Assembly (NCBI GenBank): GCA_006384855.1
Contig: VCJN01003563.1
Coordinates: 186,001-250,000 of the forward strand
DNA length: 64,000 nt
Source of the DNA: Tetraselmis striata
Taxonomy: Eukaryota > Chlorophyta > Chlorodendrophyceae > Chlorodendrales > Chlorodendraceae
Direction of reading: 5' to 3'
The notes below the pieces were generated by a model. That model searched no databases. It saw only the letters and a list, made by a program, of their open reading frames with translations, and was not told the DNA's origin. Position 1 is the stretch's first letter, and every line of letters starts with the position of its first letter. Of the stretch, positions 20,904 to 33,410 are shown piece by piece. Position numbers and translations under genes: made by a program.

Positions 20904-21633
20904 GGTTGCAAGGCGTGAGGCTTGAGTTGCATCGCGGTTGGCGAGCGCGTCTGCACTGGTTGAGTGTCGCTGCAGGGCGGTTGCGACGAACCGACGACGA
21001 CACATAGCGACTATATATTCCGCCTTTTTGGTTACAGTAGGGAGAGCGTCAAGAGAAAGCACGGAAAGTACTGGGGAAGGAAAAAGCCTACATTTAAGCA
21101 TTTAAGCCTACACATATATATCGTCAGCGACTAAACCTTATACCAGGGTACGAATGCTGGTGCCGGGAGTACGGTCCCGGTTGGTCGGGTAGCCTCGTAG
21201 TAGTTATTATACGACCGCTGAGCCGTAGCCTCGTAGTAGTTAAAAGGTCGCTACAGGATGATGATGATCGCCACGCCGGTTCACATCCAACTACGGGTAT
21301 TATTACAAGTATTGCAATACTTGCTGATCTAATAATATCGCGGTCCGACGGTGCAAGTACTGAGATTATGTACTATACTCGTATTGATATTAATCTCTTT
21401 CGTCGCGAGCAGCCGGCGGCGTTGCTGATCGGCGCCCGCGCCCGCCCTTTGTCGCTCCGCCTGTGTCGAGCAGTCTGCCCGACTGACGTCGTCATCCTTG
21501 ACCGGTGCCGTCGTCATCCGTGGCGGGCAGTCTCACCGCACGCACGGGCAGTCCAGCGAGCCCACTCGCAATACTCATCTCCAGTGCTGCTCCCCCCCCC
21601 CCCCCCCCCCCCCCCACACACACACAAAAGCGC
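20904..21633. other. Divergent intergenic region
   Basis: Lies between the 5' ends of the minus-strand GDEL gene and the plus-strand small membrane-protein gene, so it should hold both promoters. An AT-rich core at 21000-21400 contains tatata at about 21115. A C-run (about 21592-21615) plus CACACA lies just upstream of the plus-strand ATG. Confidence 0.5.
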
Positions 21634-22232
21634 ATGTCTCGCCGAATCGCCGCCGCCCCCAACCTTCGGAACTTGTTCGAGCTGGCCAGCGAGGTCGGAA
21701 ACGACGGCGGGGAGGCGACGTCGCTTCCAGTGCTCGCGAGTCGAAGCGGCAGCAGCGGCAGCATGGGAACCGACGAGGCCAGCCGGCGGGGCGAGGGCAG
21801 CCGCCGTGGCGGCACCGGGCCGCTGGAGCAGATGTGGTTCGGGCTTTGGCTCGTGGTCGGCGTCGCCTTTTTGTGGCTGGTCTTCGTCGTGCAGCAGGTT
21901 TGCCCCCGTCCCCCCCTTAGCAGCTTTGCGTCGTTCAAACAAAATCAGAACAAATTGAAGTAGTATAAACACAACTCAGCTTCGTGGGCGGCTGGCCTCC
22001 ATACTACAGTGAAGGTTTAGCTGAGGGCTTTTTAGGGGGCAGTGGTGGTGAAGGCGCTGTGAAACTGGCTGTGCCATTCCCGCCGTGGCGCGATTGCAGC
22101 CGCGAAAGGCCGGCCCCCCGGGGGGTGGGTGGGGGGGGGGGGTAGCTGAGGGCCGCGTAGAGAGCAGTGGTGGTGATAAGCAGGCGCTGTGAAAGTGGCT
22201 GTGCCATTCGATTGCAGCCGCGAAAGGCCGCC

Positions 22233-22269
<37 letters not shown>

Positions 22270-22342
22270 AAGCTGTTGATCGCCGCTGCTGTCGACGCAG
22301 ATCCAGGCCGCCAACGCCAAGGCGGACAAGGAGCGATTCTAG
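21634..22342 (+). CDS. Small single-pass membrane protein (101 aa)
   Basis: Exon 21634-21897 and exon 22301-22342 join in phase 0. The N-terminal ~65 residues are polar and Ser/Gly/Arg-rich (MSRRIAAAPNLRNLFELASE). One strong transmembrane helix follows (MWFGLWLVVGVAFLWLVFVV), then a short basic/acidic tail QQIQAANAKADKERF and TAG. This is the layout of a small tail-anchored or single-pass organelle or ER protein. No family recognised. Its intron contains a tandem duplication ending in G-runs on the sense strand, the main exception to the C-tract pattern of other genes here. Confidence 0.55.
22037..22268. repeat. Tandem duplication inside an intron (22037-22149 and 22157-22268)
   Basis: Two ~110-bp copies share cagtggtggtga, ctggctgtgccattc and gattgcagccgcgaaaggcc, each ending in a long G-run. 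The second copy has lost a few bases. It lies within the intron of the small membrane-protein gene. Confidence 0.75.
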
Positions 22343-25295
22343 ACAGCCCCATGAAGAAGATGGGACGGGAAGAGGGGGGCATAAGACACGCGCCAGCCCT
22401 CGGCGCTATAAGTGACCATTTTGTTCGAGATTGAAGTGGATCAGAACGATACGCTAGGGTCCAGCAACCCCTCCTGTGTGTTTGGCCTGGTAGGCCGCTC
22501 CTTGTGACCGCACCGTGCAAGAAGCCGTCAGCCATGCGGATGTAAGCTATGTGGTTCGCTCCACGACCGCCCTGGCCATGCACCATGGCGCATGCCGCTG
22601 AAAGACGGCCAAGGCTGGCAATGCAGCATCTCCGCAGCAGAGAGAAACAAGCACGTGAGAGGTGCCTAGACCCCCCTCACCATCCCTCTAGGTACCCAGT
22701 ATTCTGGGCGTCAATTGGCCGACATGGCTGCACCAGAGACATGGCGGACTCGCGGGATAGTCCTACCAAGTGATTACCGCGGCTGCACGGTTGTCTCGGT
22801 CCCATGCTGTGTGCCTTGTTTCCAGGGAAAGAAGGGTCGGCCCCATCCGTACCGGACAGTGGGGACGGGGAGCGGCGGTGGCGATGGTTGGGGAGCGGCG
22901 GTGGACATTAACTGCGTGGACCTCGCAGGCGACTGTCACCGGTGCATGTGGCATCAGTCAGGCCGCGGCACTGCATCAAAGCAGACCCGTACACCCCGTG
23001 TCAAATCGACGGGGCCCTCAGTGATGGCGCCCTCTGCATCACCGCCGCGCAGTTGCGGAATGGAGGTTTCCCGTGCCATCTCCATTGAGCGGCATACAGC
23101 ATGACCCTGGGGGAACATGTAAAGCAATGGAGTAATGGTGCGTAACTAGAGCAGAGACCATGCATGGATGGGATCGCAGGTGTACTCAATGGCTTACGTT
23201 GCCCGCTGTCATCGTGTGTGATGCCAACCAGCATCGGAACCCAATCTGTCAGACGCTTGTGCATGTTGGTACGTGGTGCATGGTTGCATGCGTGCTGGCA
23301 TTGTACCGGAGTGATTTCAAATGGGCGCAGTGTCTATGAGCATGAGGGCTGCACACCTGTGCCGGAGTGGACTGGCAGCACGTGAATGTGCACCTCAACG
23401 CGCAACGGCAGGCGGAGCGCGATTGCCCAGTCCCCACCAGGCAGACATGACTGGGACGGTGGTTGGGCAAGTATACAGCGCCAGTAAGCGGCCGTGGAGA
23501 GGTGCCGCCGCAACTGCGGAAGCTGCTGGGACACATTGGCTTGGTGTGGAAGGTTGTGGGGGGAAGGGGGGTTGGGGGGGGGGGGGGGGGGGAGGAGGCA
23601 TATCATATAGAATTGAAATCGATGAGCTGTGGCAGGAGTGGCTGACGCCCCTGCAGACCCATGTGTCAGCAGGTTGGCAGCCGCCATGCCCCGCAGTGCC
23701 ACTTAGAAAGCGACAAGAAGCTGAGAAAGTGGGTCAGCAAGCAGTGGGTGCTGTTGCGGAAGGGGTGCGGCACCAAAGTGGATTGGGGCGCTGCATCTCA
23801 AGGGCTTGGTGTGGGACTCGATGGAGGAGGACCGGCGGGCCATGCATGCACGGCTGTGCGCCAGAGGAGCAGCCGCTACTGGGCAGCCAAGCGTGATGAG
23901 AAGGAGCACATGCCTCTGCGGCAGTGGGGTGATTGGCAGCGCTTTCTGCACAGCAAGGGACGTATTTGTGGGGAAACGTGCGGCAAGCTGGGGGCGCTGA
24001 GATTTCCGTGGAGCCTGTGCATGCGGTGATGGGGCCGGGGATGCCAAAGCCCTTAGGCGGGGCAAGTGATCGGCACTCGAGAACATCACCATTAAGGCAT
24101 GAGCGCAAGCATGACAGGGGTGATAATGCGCACGCCAGCATGCGCGCCGGATGCTAGGAATTAACCTCTCAACATTTCAATGCATAATATCATCATGGCG
24201 CCCATCTCCCGCCGTGGAGGCCTTGGCAGAACGATGACTGTTAGGGACTTTTAGGTGAACGTCCTCCGCTGCTGCCCAGCTACAGACAGCGACTCGGCGC
24301 TGCGCTCCACGACGAGAATACGTATCACTGTCCCAGGGCAATGCAGAATCTGATGCGATTTCTAGCATTGTATTACCACCAATGTGGAGCCGCATAGCCG
24401 CCAATGCGGCACGATGTAACAATCCACTGGCAGGCGAAGCCCATAAACAGCGTCCAACGGCCCAAGTTCTGACGGATTGTAGGCAACGGCACGGTGTTCC
24501 TCTACCCAATACTGCTCTCAGCAGCGTGATCCCCTTTTGCCTCCTGTAGTACATGCCCGCGTTTTGCGGGGTCGGGCGAATTTGTCCCTTCACCCTCCCT
24601 TCACCGAGACAGCCGGCGCTTGGTCGCCTAGCGACCTAGGAATGCTTAGCGACGCCATTGTATCCAACAGGAGTCGGTACATCTGAGTGCCAAAACGCCG
24701 TCAACAAACCGCTGCTGCATGCTGCGTTTCTGCGCACTGCTGCCGACAATAACGGTGTTTTGTCATCAGATGGCATTTCTGTGCCAGCGTGCTGTGAAAG
24801 TGCCATGCTGCCCTGCCTCGTCCAACAGGCCCCAGCGTGCTGCTACCAAGTGAGCTTGGAGCGGCAGAAGCATACATAGAGCGACCCCCCCCCCCCCCCC
24901 CCCCCCTTCGCCCCTTACAGATCTTGGTGAGGGTTGCTCCAGTTAGTTGTTGCTGGTGCTTCACGCATGCGCACATTGAGGTAGCATCGATGGGGAGGTG
25001 CGCCGGAGGAACGTTACATGCAGGCACATCACCCCTTGGCTGCCGAACGCGGATGACCTCCGAACTGCATATCGCTTTGCGGGAGGAGGGGGGATGTGGG
25101 GATCCAACATGGCCATCTTGCTTGCCATGCCGGTGGGGGGTCATTTGGGGGAGATAGGGGGCTGCGGATGAGGCTTCGCTAGGTCCGGGGAAAGGCAAAC
25201 GCCGCGAGGCACGTGGCACATCACGTGGGGGAAGCGAGTGCAGGCCCCCGGCCACTAGTGGTGGAGGATGGTCGTGTGCGTGTTTGGGGGAAGAA

Positions 25296-25326
<31 letters not shown>

Positions 25327-25458
25327 CTTGGCGTTTATGGCCAAGGAGAGCGGGTAAGGGGGGGGGGGGGGTTAAAGGGAAGAAGAGAGTTGCGGCCGCG
25401 GGATCAGTTCCTGCATAGGCCAGCCTCCATAGCTGCAGACTGTCCCAGTGGGCACGGC
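22343..25458. other. Gene-poor region with G- and C-runs
   Basis: No convincing gene. A plus-strand frame at about 23660-24030 is rich in Trp and charged residues (KLRKWVSKQWVLLRKG) and may be a decayed transposon protein. A 138-codon minus frame at 24177-24593 is unrecognised. G-runs at about 23568-23591 and 25287-25321 and a C-run at about 24885-24906 are the main landmarks. The 3' end of the Ataxin-2 gene is expected near the right end. Confidence 0.4.
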
Positions 25459-26644
25459 TCACACCGAGTCCCCAGCTGGCGGGTCGCCGCTGCTGCCGCC
25501 TCCGTATGGGCGGCCAACGCCGTTGGCACCCCCCATCGGCACAGGCATCATGGGCACTCCAGGCGGGGGGTAGCCAGGGTGCATGGGGTATCCGCTCTGC
25601 GGGTAATAGGGCATCGGGAAGCCACGGGGCGGCATGCCGTAGATGCCTCCGCCGCCCCCGCCCATGTTCATCATGCCAGAGGACACGGGGTAGCCGCCGC
25701 CAGGCGGGCCGCCGGGGCCGCCACCGGACCAGCCGCCAGGTGGGCCACCCATCTGGGGCATCCAGCCGCCCATGTTGGGGACGCCGTGCATCATCTGGCC
25801 GCCGCCGCCACCGCCCCAGTTGCCGCCGCCCCCACCGCCGCCGCCGCCACCGCCGCCTCGCCTTTCGCTGTAGTAGCCGCCGCCCTTATTGTGGCCGCCG
25901 CCGCCGCCGCTGCCGCCACCAGAGGAGGAGGTGGCGGCAGAGGTGCTGGATGCCGCGCGTGCGGCTCCGCCGCCGCCGCCAAAGCTGGGCACAAACTCCT
26001 TGGCGTTGGGGTTGAAGGTGAAGGACTTGGCGTTGGGGTTGAGGGTTGACTTGACCGGCGCCGGCTTGGCCTCGCCCTCCTTCTTACCCTCTCCGCTGCT
26101 CGACTCCTCGCCCGCGCCCTTCTTCTCCGCAACCGACGACGGCTTGGCCGCTGTGCCCTTGTCCTCTGCCTGTAATGCCTCGTCGGCGCCCTTCTCCGCC
26201 ACCACGGGGGCCTTGGTAGCTTCCTCCTCCTTCTTCTCCGCCCTGCACCGCAAGGAGCAGCGCCATCCAGTCAGCTCATCCACACACATACAAGGGCAGC
26301 CGTGGCCCTGTCCATCAACTAGGACTAACCATCATTAACTGAATCAATTCACTGTGTCACTGTGTCACGAGTTTTAAAAAGCAAATGAAGGACGGAAATA
26401 TGCTTTATTTTCGGCAGACAAAGAAAAAACAATAAAGATAAAGGAAAGGCTGCCGACTTTCTAAGATACGAGTAAAGGAGTGAGGCTACGCCGCCCAGTA
26501 TCAGCCCTTTTTCCTCCATTTCCCCCCACCCCTTTCCATCTCCCCAGGCAGACAGGCAGCAGGTAGCGGCGGGCGCTCACTCTTTCTCAGCGACCTCAGG
26601 CTTGGCCTCCGAGCCTGCCAAATGTGGAGAGCGTCCCGGGAAGG

Positions 26645-26683
<39 letters not shown>

Positions 26684-28628
26684 GGGCATTGCAGCCTTTG
26701 TCAGCTCACGGTCCCATTGCACCACATGGCCCTCATCACCCACACACAACCTGTAACACACTGGTAAACACTGGGGTTCTGCAACACTGGGGAGATGCTG
26801 CGAGACAGATACAGGTAGGACAAACGAGGGAGCTTGGTGCAGCGTGTGAAAAGGGCTGATAAAGTGATTAAGATGGCCCCTGCCATCTGATGTGGCGGAG
26901 GGGGAGGGGGGCAGAGGAGGGACACAATGTTTGGGAGGACGGCACTGCCCATACCACCATGGGGGTGGTGGCATGCAACGGCGGCGCCTGCCGTGTAGGG
27001 GGGGTCAATGTTGTGCGACTGGCTGCGATATAGCCACGCGGCGCCCCCAGGAGGGGCCCCAAATGCTGCACCGCTTAGTTATTGCACCTTGGGCTGGGGC
27101 GACTGAGGCGGTGGCGGGGGCAGGGGGACGGGGCGCACCGCCCGCGGCAGCGCCGCCGTCGCTCTTGCCGTCCCCATCCGGCTTGATGCCCAACGCCCCC
27201 TTGATTACGTCGACGCCCGCGCCAGCGCTGCTCCACGCCGGACGGCTGGGCTTCCTGTGCAGAAATTCAGGCCAGGCAGCGACGGTCAGATGACGCGCCC
27301 ATCGCCGTATCAGCGCAGGGTGGAGACAGGAGGGCCGGGGGCGCACTTTGGCTTGGCATCGTCCTTGCGGATGACGGACGAGTACTTGTCCTCCTCGTCC
27401 ATCTCCTGCCGCACAACAGAGCCGGCATCATCCGTCAGCATTAACCCAGCAGCACAAGGTGCGTGGATTTGGTGGGGCAGAGCAAAAGTAACGGGTCAGG
27501 CCGCACCCCCGAGTCATCCACATAGCCGCGCTCCTCTGCCATGTGGCGGTTGGTGCTGTTAGTCAGGCCGCGCTCTATCTCGCGCGCGATGCGCGCAGCC
27601 TCAGCCTCTGAGATCTTGGACGAGACCTTGTCCAGCTTGGTGGTATACAGGTTCTCGTCGTACGTCGTATGCACGCCGTACATGCTCTGGTTGGTCGCAA
27701 ACTGGTCCCAGCCGCCCCCGGCTGAGCCGCCGCCGCCGCCGCTCAGCGACATATCCTCCAGGGACATGCCCTCGCCAGCATCCGGCACCCACTTCTCGAG
27801 CTCGCGGCCAATCATTCTGTCAAGACAGCGCCAGCATGTCAACCACATGCTCGGATGTGCAACCAACCGTGTGTCTACGCGCCACAAAACAACGAAGTGT
27901 TTCATGGGAATGGGAGAATGGAGACGGAGTAGAGGGGGTCCCCTCCTTACCCAGCGCCTCCGCGGTCCCGGGAGATGGCCGCATCGGTGCCGAAGCCCAT
28001 GTCGTCCTGGTCGGGTCCCACGCTACCTGCATCCATTCGCACGCCTTTGGCGGACACCTGCATGAGGTCCTTGCCGTCGATGCTCAGGAGCGGCTCCGGC
28101 GTCACCGCCAGCTCCTTCATATCTATGGCGCGCCCGCCGGGCCCCAGCTTCTTGGTCGCCATCTTTAGCGTCACGCTCAGGGCGCCCTCTTTGGAGACGT
28201 CCGCCGCGTGGAAGATGCCGTCATACGTAGTGCCGTCCTTTACCTGCAACCCGCGCGCCAAGCCAGCAGCCCCGCCCCGTGCCTGTCAACCGGCTGCCTT
28301 GCAAACCCCTCAATCAGAGCACACGACTGGTGCCAGGCCCCGCAAAAAACCCCGCCAAAAGTGCACCCTTCCTAGCCCCTCTCCGAGGCGGACGCACCTG
28401 AACCTCGACGGTGTGCCCAATCAGCACCTGGGCGGCAAACAGGAGGCTGGGGCTGGCGCTCTCCACACCGCCGCCCGTCAGGCGCTTGGCCCGCGCTGCA
28501 CCGTTGTCCACCGGCTTGGCCTTGCCTGCGCCGGCGGATGGGCCCGCCATGATGCGCTCCTTCCAGCTGCTGCTGCCCCCACCGCGGCCGCCGCCGCCGC
28601 CCCGTCCACCGCGGCTTGCCGCTGACAT
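25459..28628 (-). CDS. Ataxin-2 / CID-type RNA-regulatory protein
   Basis: Seven exons (complement 28398-28628, 27951-28243, 27507-27816, 27347-27405, 27088-27254, 26581-26614, 25459-26242) give an uninterrupted 625-residue frame. Order: Gly-rich start MSAASRGGRGG; SM-ATX (Lsm-like) domain across exons 1-2 (LLFAAQVLIGHTVEVQ then DGTTYDGIFHAADV); LsmAD in exons 3-4 (DENLYTTKLDK, AARIAREIERGLTN, DEEDKYSSVIRKDD); an acidic/Lys-rich linker; PAM2 motif about residues 430-450 (LNPNAKSFTFNPNAKEF), which binds the MLLE domain of poly(A)-binding protein; and a long Gly/Pro/Met-rich tail. The family works in translation control, mRNA stability and stress granules. The PAM2 contains two overlapping NPNAK cores. 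Intron 5 has a 37-base C tract (sense). The large antisense open frame over the last exon is a GC artefact. Confidence 0.92.
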
Positions 28629-30260
28629 GCTTCCTACAGCGTTAAACTGCTCTGCTGGCGGGCCCTGGGCAGCTAAACTTAGCAGCGGAGGGGAGAGGGC
28701 GGGGGGAAGGGGGGGGGAGGGGGGGGGGGGGGCGCATAGACGGTGAGCCACAGCGCGGCTGAGCGGGAGCCCCCCCATCTTCCCTACCGCAGAACCATCT
28801 TCCCATGTTCTGCCGTGCAAAGCAGGCCAAGCTCTCCCTCCCAGGCCATCAGGTGAAGTATGTATGTTCACAGCCCGGCAAATGCTCAGGGCAGTACGCG
28901 TCTTCCGATCGATCCTACAGCACGTGAATCCCACCAGTGCAGTACTGGCACTTAGGTGACGGCAAATACAACTCTCTGCGGGAAGAGGCCGCAGCCGAGC
29001 ACGACGTAACTAACGGGTACTGCAAGCCGGCCCCACCAATAACCCGTGCCTGCGCGACTGATCGCGGTGGTCGCACGCAGCTGTACAGGATACAGGTGCA
29101 GTCATTCCCTAGCCCGCGAATACACGAAACGGTCAACTTTGGCGGAACGTCGAGCGGAGCTACGCTTTGCCGCGACTGTGCTGCATATTATAGGTGGATA
29201 CAGGATACAGTATATTCAAAAATAGTCCCGTACACCTCCGCCACTGCGCAGAAGACACGCGTGCAGGGCGGGCTAGCTGCCCACGAGGTTGGCGAACCCA
29301 GTTTGTGCCTCGTGGCCAGGTAGGGTGTCTTGGTAGTTTCGGAACATCCGGTCGCAGGCTCTGCGAGGGAGGGTGTCTTGGTAGTTTCGGCTCATATCGG
29401 CCAGGAGCGAAGAGAACCAACAAGAAGCCTCGGGCGTGTGCGGGGGGGGGGGGGGGGGGGCAGATCTGCAGCCCACTTACGGATATCACCGGCGAAGAGG
29501 GGGGGGGGGGGGGGGGAGGTTATGTATCTGAGCCGTTGAGATGGGGGTAGGATGAGAATGCTCTGTATGGCCGGTTACCGTAGAGTTAATCCCCGTGCTC
29601 AGCTAGCTCGTTCATATCCGCCAGCCCGTGTTTGATCGCACGAGGGCGCCGCCCGCGGGGTCGAGTAGTCGCTAGCGAGAAAAAAAAGACAGAACAAAAT
29701 ATCTCCGCGACATGCTGACGGCGCCTTCGCCCAAACTGTGAGGCGCCACAGTATGTTCCGCGGGGAAGGAAGCGCCACTCACCTTTATTATGCTCACAAC
29801 AACGTAATGGAAACACGGGGAGCAGAGCGGTATGGTACAGCAGGAACGGAGCAGGGCCACGACCAGTGGTTGGCCTCTGCAATAGGCAGCGGGTGGGGGC
29901 GCCACCACCTCCGCTGGTGGGTGATGCGCAACTACCTGCTGCTGATGCTGAAGCGACAGCCGGCAGCCGGAGGGTGGAAGCACCTAGTGACGAAATAGTA
30001 CTTTATACAATGTATGATCAGTTGCTCATGCTGCCGCTTGCCGCCGCCGCCGCCGGTATCATGCATCAGAAATTCAGAATCAGTAACAGTGGCAACTACT
30101 GGTGTGAAGTAAAAAATCATGGTAACAAATCCACCGCGAATACAGGCAATACTGGCAGGAATTACAAAAAGGACAGTGACGAATCCACCCCTAAAAGCAG
30201 TACTAAGTAGAGCAGTAGTAAGTAGTAAAGATTAACACATCAAGCCCTGGTAAAAGCCGG
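28629..30260. other. Upstream region of the Ataxin-2 gene and beyond
   Basis: Should hold the Ataxin-2 promoter and 5' UTR. Contains G-runs (about 28706-28732, 29441-29460 and 29501-29515), a duplicated agggtgtcttggtagtttcg (about 29325 and 29373) and no supported gene. Confidence 0.45.
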
Positions 30261-30269
30261 CCCGACGCC

Positions 30270-30440
30270 CGACTCCCAAGCGGGTAAGGCGGACCGCCTT
30301 CCGTGGTCAGTGCCGGGTATTTTGATGGCGTTTCAGACGGTGTTGGAAATCATTTCATTGGCCTTCAATTAGCATTGCAGAATGCTTCGGCAATTTGCTT
30401 TTAGAATATAACAGGCCGTCATGGAGACGCTGCAAGGGTT
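30270..30440 (-). repeat. Dispersed repeat, copy 2 (inverted relative to ~8 kb copy)
   Basis: Matches the reverse complement of 7940-8190 in order: ccgtggtcagtgccgggtat, gcagaatgcttcggcaattt, tggagacgctgcaaggg. Confirms an interspersed family in this genome. Confidence 0.65.
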
Positions 30441-33410
30441 TTACTACTACCCTACTGTTGTATATAATTACATTACCTTTTATTTTGGTGATTTCCGATA
30501 TCGCCTTCTGCTACTAGCTCATATAAATATATAATAACATTAGCTAGCTGCAAAAGGAAATCACCCGAAAAACTAATGGGAAACGTCCACTACAGCAACT
30601 GCGCGGGGTGGAAGCAGCAACAGAAGAGAGTGAGGAATGAGCACAAGCAGACGCATCAGACTTGACGGTGTGCACTCTGGCCGAGAGAATGCCGCCAAAT
30701 AAAGGTACCATGCACGCAAGCAGAGATAGACTCGCTGCAACAACCCCCGCAGCGTGCGCGACAGGTAGTCCTAGTATATATCGTATGTAGCATGACTATT
30801 GATCTCGTGATGGAAGGAGGCGGGGCTTGGAAACGAAAGGGAATGGCCGGTGGTTTGATATGGATTTAAACGATGTGCTCCTGATTATTATGTTATACAT
30901 AGCACGCCCTAAGACCAACTCAGTATGAGCGGTGGAGAGCAGCATGCTAGAACGTTGTAATCAATCTCAACGTCAACTTCAATTATTGGGTTTAATCAAA
31001 ACATGGGATGAGAATAAAGGCTGATCATAAATGGGCAATATTCTAGGGTTTCATGTCATAAAGACACAAACCCTATATTCAGCTGCCCATCTATTCGTTT
31101 ACTAAATTTTGGCGAAAACGGACGGGCATGGGACTGACGATGTGAAGGGGTGCTGTATAATACTATTATATGTACATGTACTGATGATATCGTATCAAGG
31201 AATACTGAGATTGTTGGAAAGGTGCCTTTGCCCATCTACAAAGAGTAGTGGTGCCGAAATGGCTAGAACGGAGCAAAGAGGGTTATGTGGAGGCTTGAAG
31301 GGTGGGCTTGAGAGCATGAACAAGCGAGCAACGAGAAAAGGTTACCGGTGGACCGATCGCTGGTGTCTTTTATAGCCTTCGATGCTAGCTGAATGTGCGC
31401 AAGGTGCGGGCGCCCCATCCAGTCACGTGAAGCTGGATCAAGCGGGAAATTACGAGGATGGTAGCACAGCTCTTATTTTTTTTGCCAACTTGCGGGCTGA
31501 CAACTTCTGAGAAGCTAGAAACTCCACGGCATGTGCTACTGCGCGTGTAGTGGATTAGCGCAAAGTACCAATACAATCACGGCGCGAGCTATACCCGTAC
31601 TACCATATGCGGACTGGGGTTAGAAAGAGGATGTGAGGTGCCTAAAAAGGTAAAACAATCCTGAGTATTGAAGTACATAACAATTACAAAGTATAGAACA
31701 CTGAAATTGCCGGGGATGGATCCGGACGGGGCGGTTATTGGGAAATGATGAAGCCCGTCGAAGCAAAGCGGTGGGCACGTGGAAGGAAAAGGGGCGAAGG
31801 GGGGAGTATATGTTTTTCGGATGTGTACGAAGCGGAAGTCTCTGATGTTGATTTTGATGAGAAGTCGGTGATGATGGAGCTACTTGACTGCGAGCACGGA
31901 GGATGCGCGATGAGGTAGCAACCCGGAAGCATGGATGACGCGCGCGCGTAGTCGTACCCCGTTCATGCATGGTAGCGTGGCTACAACCGGCTGTACGACA
32001 TGTACGCGTACATGTACGCGTACATGATTGGTACAAGTGCTCGCACGAGCCGCGCCGCCGCCGACAGCCCCACTGCTCCCGCGCGCTGAAGATGCCGGTG
32101 ATGATGACGCGCAGCTGCGCGGAGCGCGCGCCGATATATGTGCCGTCGTTGGCGGTGGCGCGTTGGGCGTGGGGCTCTCATGTGGCGTACGGTAGCATGT
32201 AGGATTGCGCGGGTGCTGCACGCTGCGATGGTGTGAGAGAATTGAAGCCATACGAGCATTAACAACTTCCGATGATTAATCCGTTCCAGAAAACCGTCGC
32301 AACATGTAACATGTCGTGGGTCGGTGCCATGGCAGCTGCTGAAGCTGTCGCGGGGCCTAAAAGTGTCATCGACAAGCATACTACGCCGAAGTAGTGGACA
32401 GTCGACATTGGCCGTAACAAGAGTCGTTCACCGTTTGCAATAACCATGGCGGGTTCACATGAGCGGGCGCGACTGCGGATTTCGGATGGTCAAGAGGGTG
32501 ACACATGTCTGGAGCAAGCCATGGAAGCTTTGGCCGGCGGGCGGAGCAATCGAAAACCGCTTTGCTTGTTGAAACTACATTTGTTCCGCGAGACGACAGC
32601 GGAAGAGTAGCGTTGGTTGCTGCCCGGTCACTTTACTTGATCCGCCGGGCGCCTCCCGATTGGCAGCAGCGCACCATGATCGGAGGATCATGGGTGCGGC
32701 ATGCATGCCGGGCAGCACCTCCCTCACCTCCGGGGGGTGAGCAAAGGTAACCCCTTAGTAGATCCGTGCCCGCCTGGGTGCGGTAGGGGCTGATCGGGGT
32801 GGCCGGTAATCGGCGATCCTCGGATCGTGCGACGACCGGGGCCCCCACGGGAGGGGGGCGGGGGGCTTCTCAAAAATACTCGTAGTCCCGGTAGTACAGC
32901 GCCTACTGGCGCCACCGAGCGGCCGCCTTGCTGTCCGGGGGATGTTGAAAATGTTTCTTTTACGACCTGCTCGACCTCGCGTCGGCCTCGATCTCCGAGA
33001 TCCGCCCACGGGTGGGGGGGGGGGGGGGGGGGTCGTACGACTCGGACGGGGGCAGCCAACTCGCGAGTAGGCATGTTCGAAATAAAATCGTGTTCTCGTA
33101 CGTCGGTATGACCCACCCAGTAATACGGAGGGCGTTAAAATACTCGGTACATCTTGCTTGCACGATGGCGGTTGCAATATAAATCCGATCACGCACGGGC
33201 GGGGCACAGGAAGCCGCCCTCGGGCGGCGTCCTCGGCTAGGAGCGTGGGCAGGTGGATGCTGCGCGTCGGATGAACCGGCCCGGTGTGCGGCCGGAGATA
33301 TGAGAGCATGCGGCTAGCGGTGCATGGTGTTTTCCCCTCCGTATTCACCTCCGATCCTTGAACAGCATGTGTCCGAGGACACTGTTGGTAGCAGCTCAAG
33401 GCGAGGGCCG
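30441..33410. other. AT-rich stretch without recognised genes
   Basis: 30890-31000 resembles 9772-9900 (atagcacgcccta / atagcatgcccta, then ttgtaatc(a/g)a and tcaatctcaa). Around 31995-32025 a palindrome-rich tgtacgcgtacatgtacgcg tract occurs. A G-run near 33016-33032 interrupts an open frame. A plus-strand 88-codon frame at 31109-31375 is unrecognised. Confidence 0.4.

Noticed and set aside
22700..24160. Possible gene on the plus strand (Trp- and charge-rich frames)
   Set aside because: No set of exons kept frame, no start or splice pattern fits, and no domain was recognised. Noted only as possible decayed transposon.
25213..26049. 278-codon plus-strand frame antisense to Ataxin-2
   Set aside because: Low-complexity Ala/His-rich shadow of the Gly-rich Ataxin-2 tail.
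26641..26690. G37 and similar runs as assembly errors only
   Set aside because: Lengths may be inexact, but runs recur in a strand-consistent way inside introns of many genes, so they are treated as real sequence features.
30241..30310. tRNA-like word ctcccaagcgggtaaggcgg
   Set aside because: No cloverleaf arms or T-loop pair around it, and it is part of the dispersed repeat.
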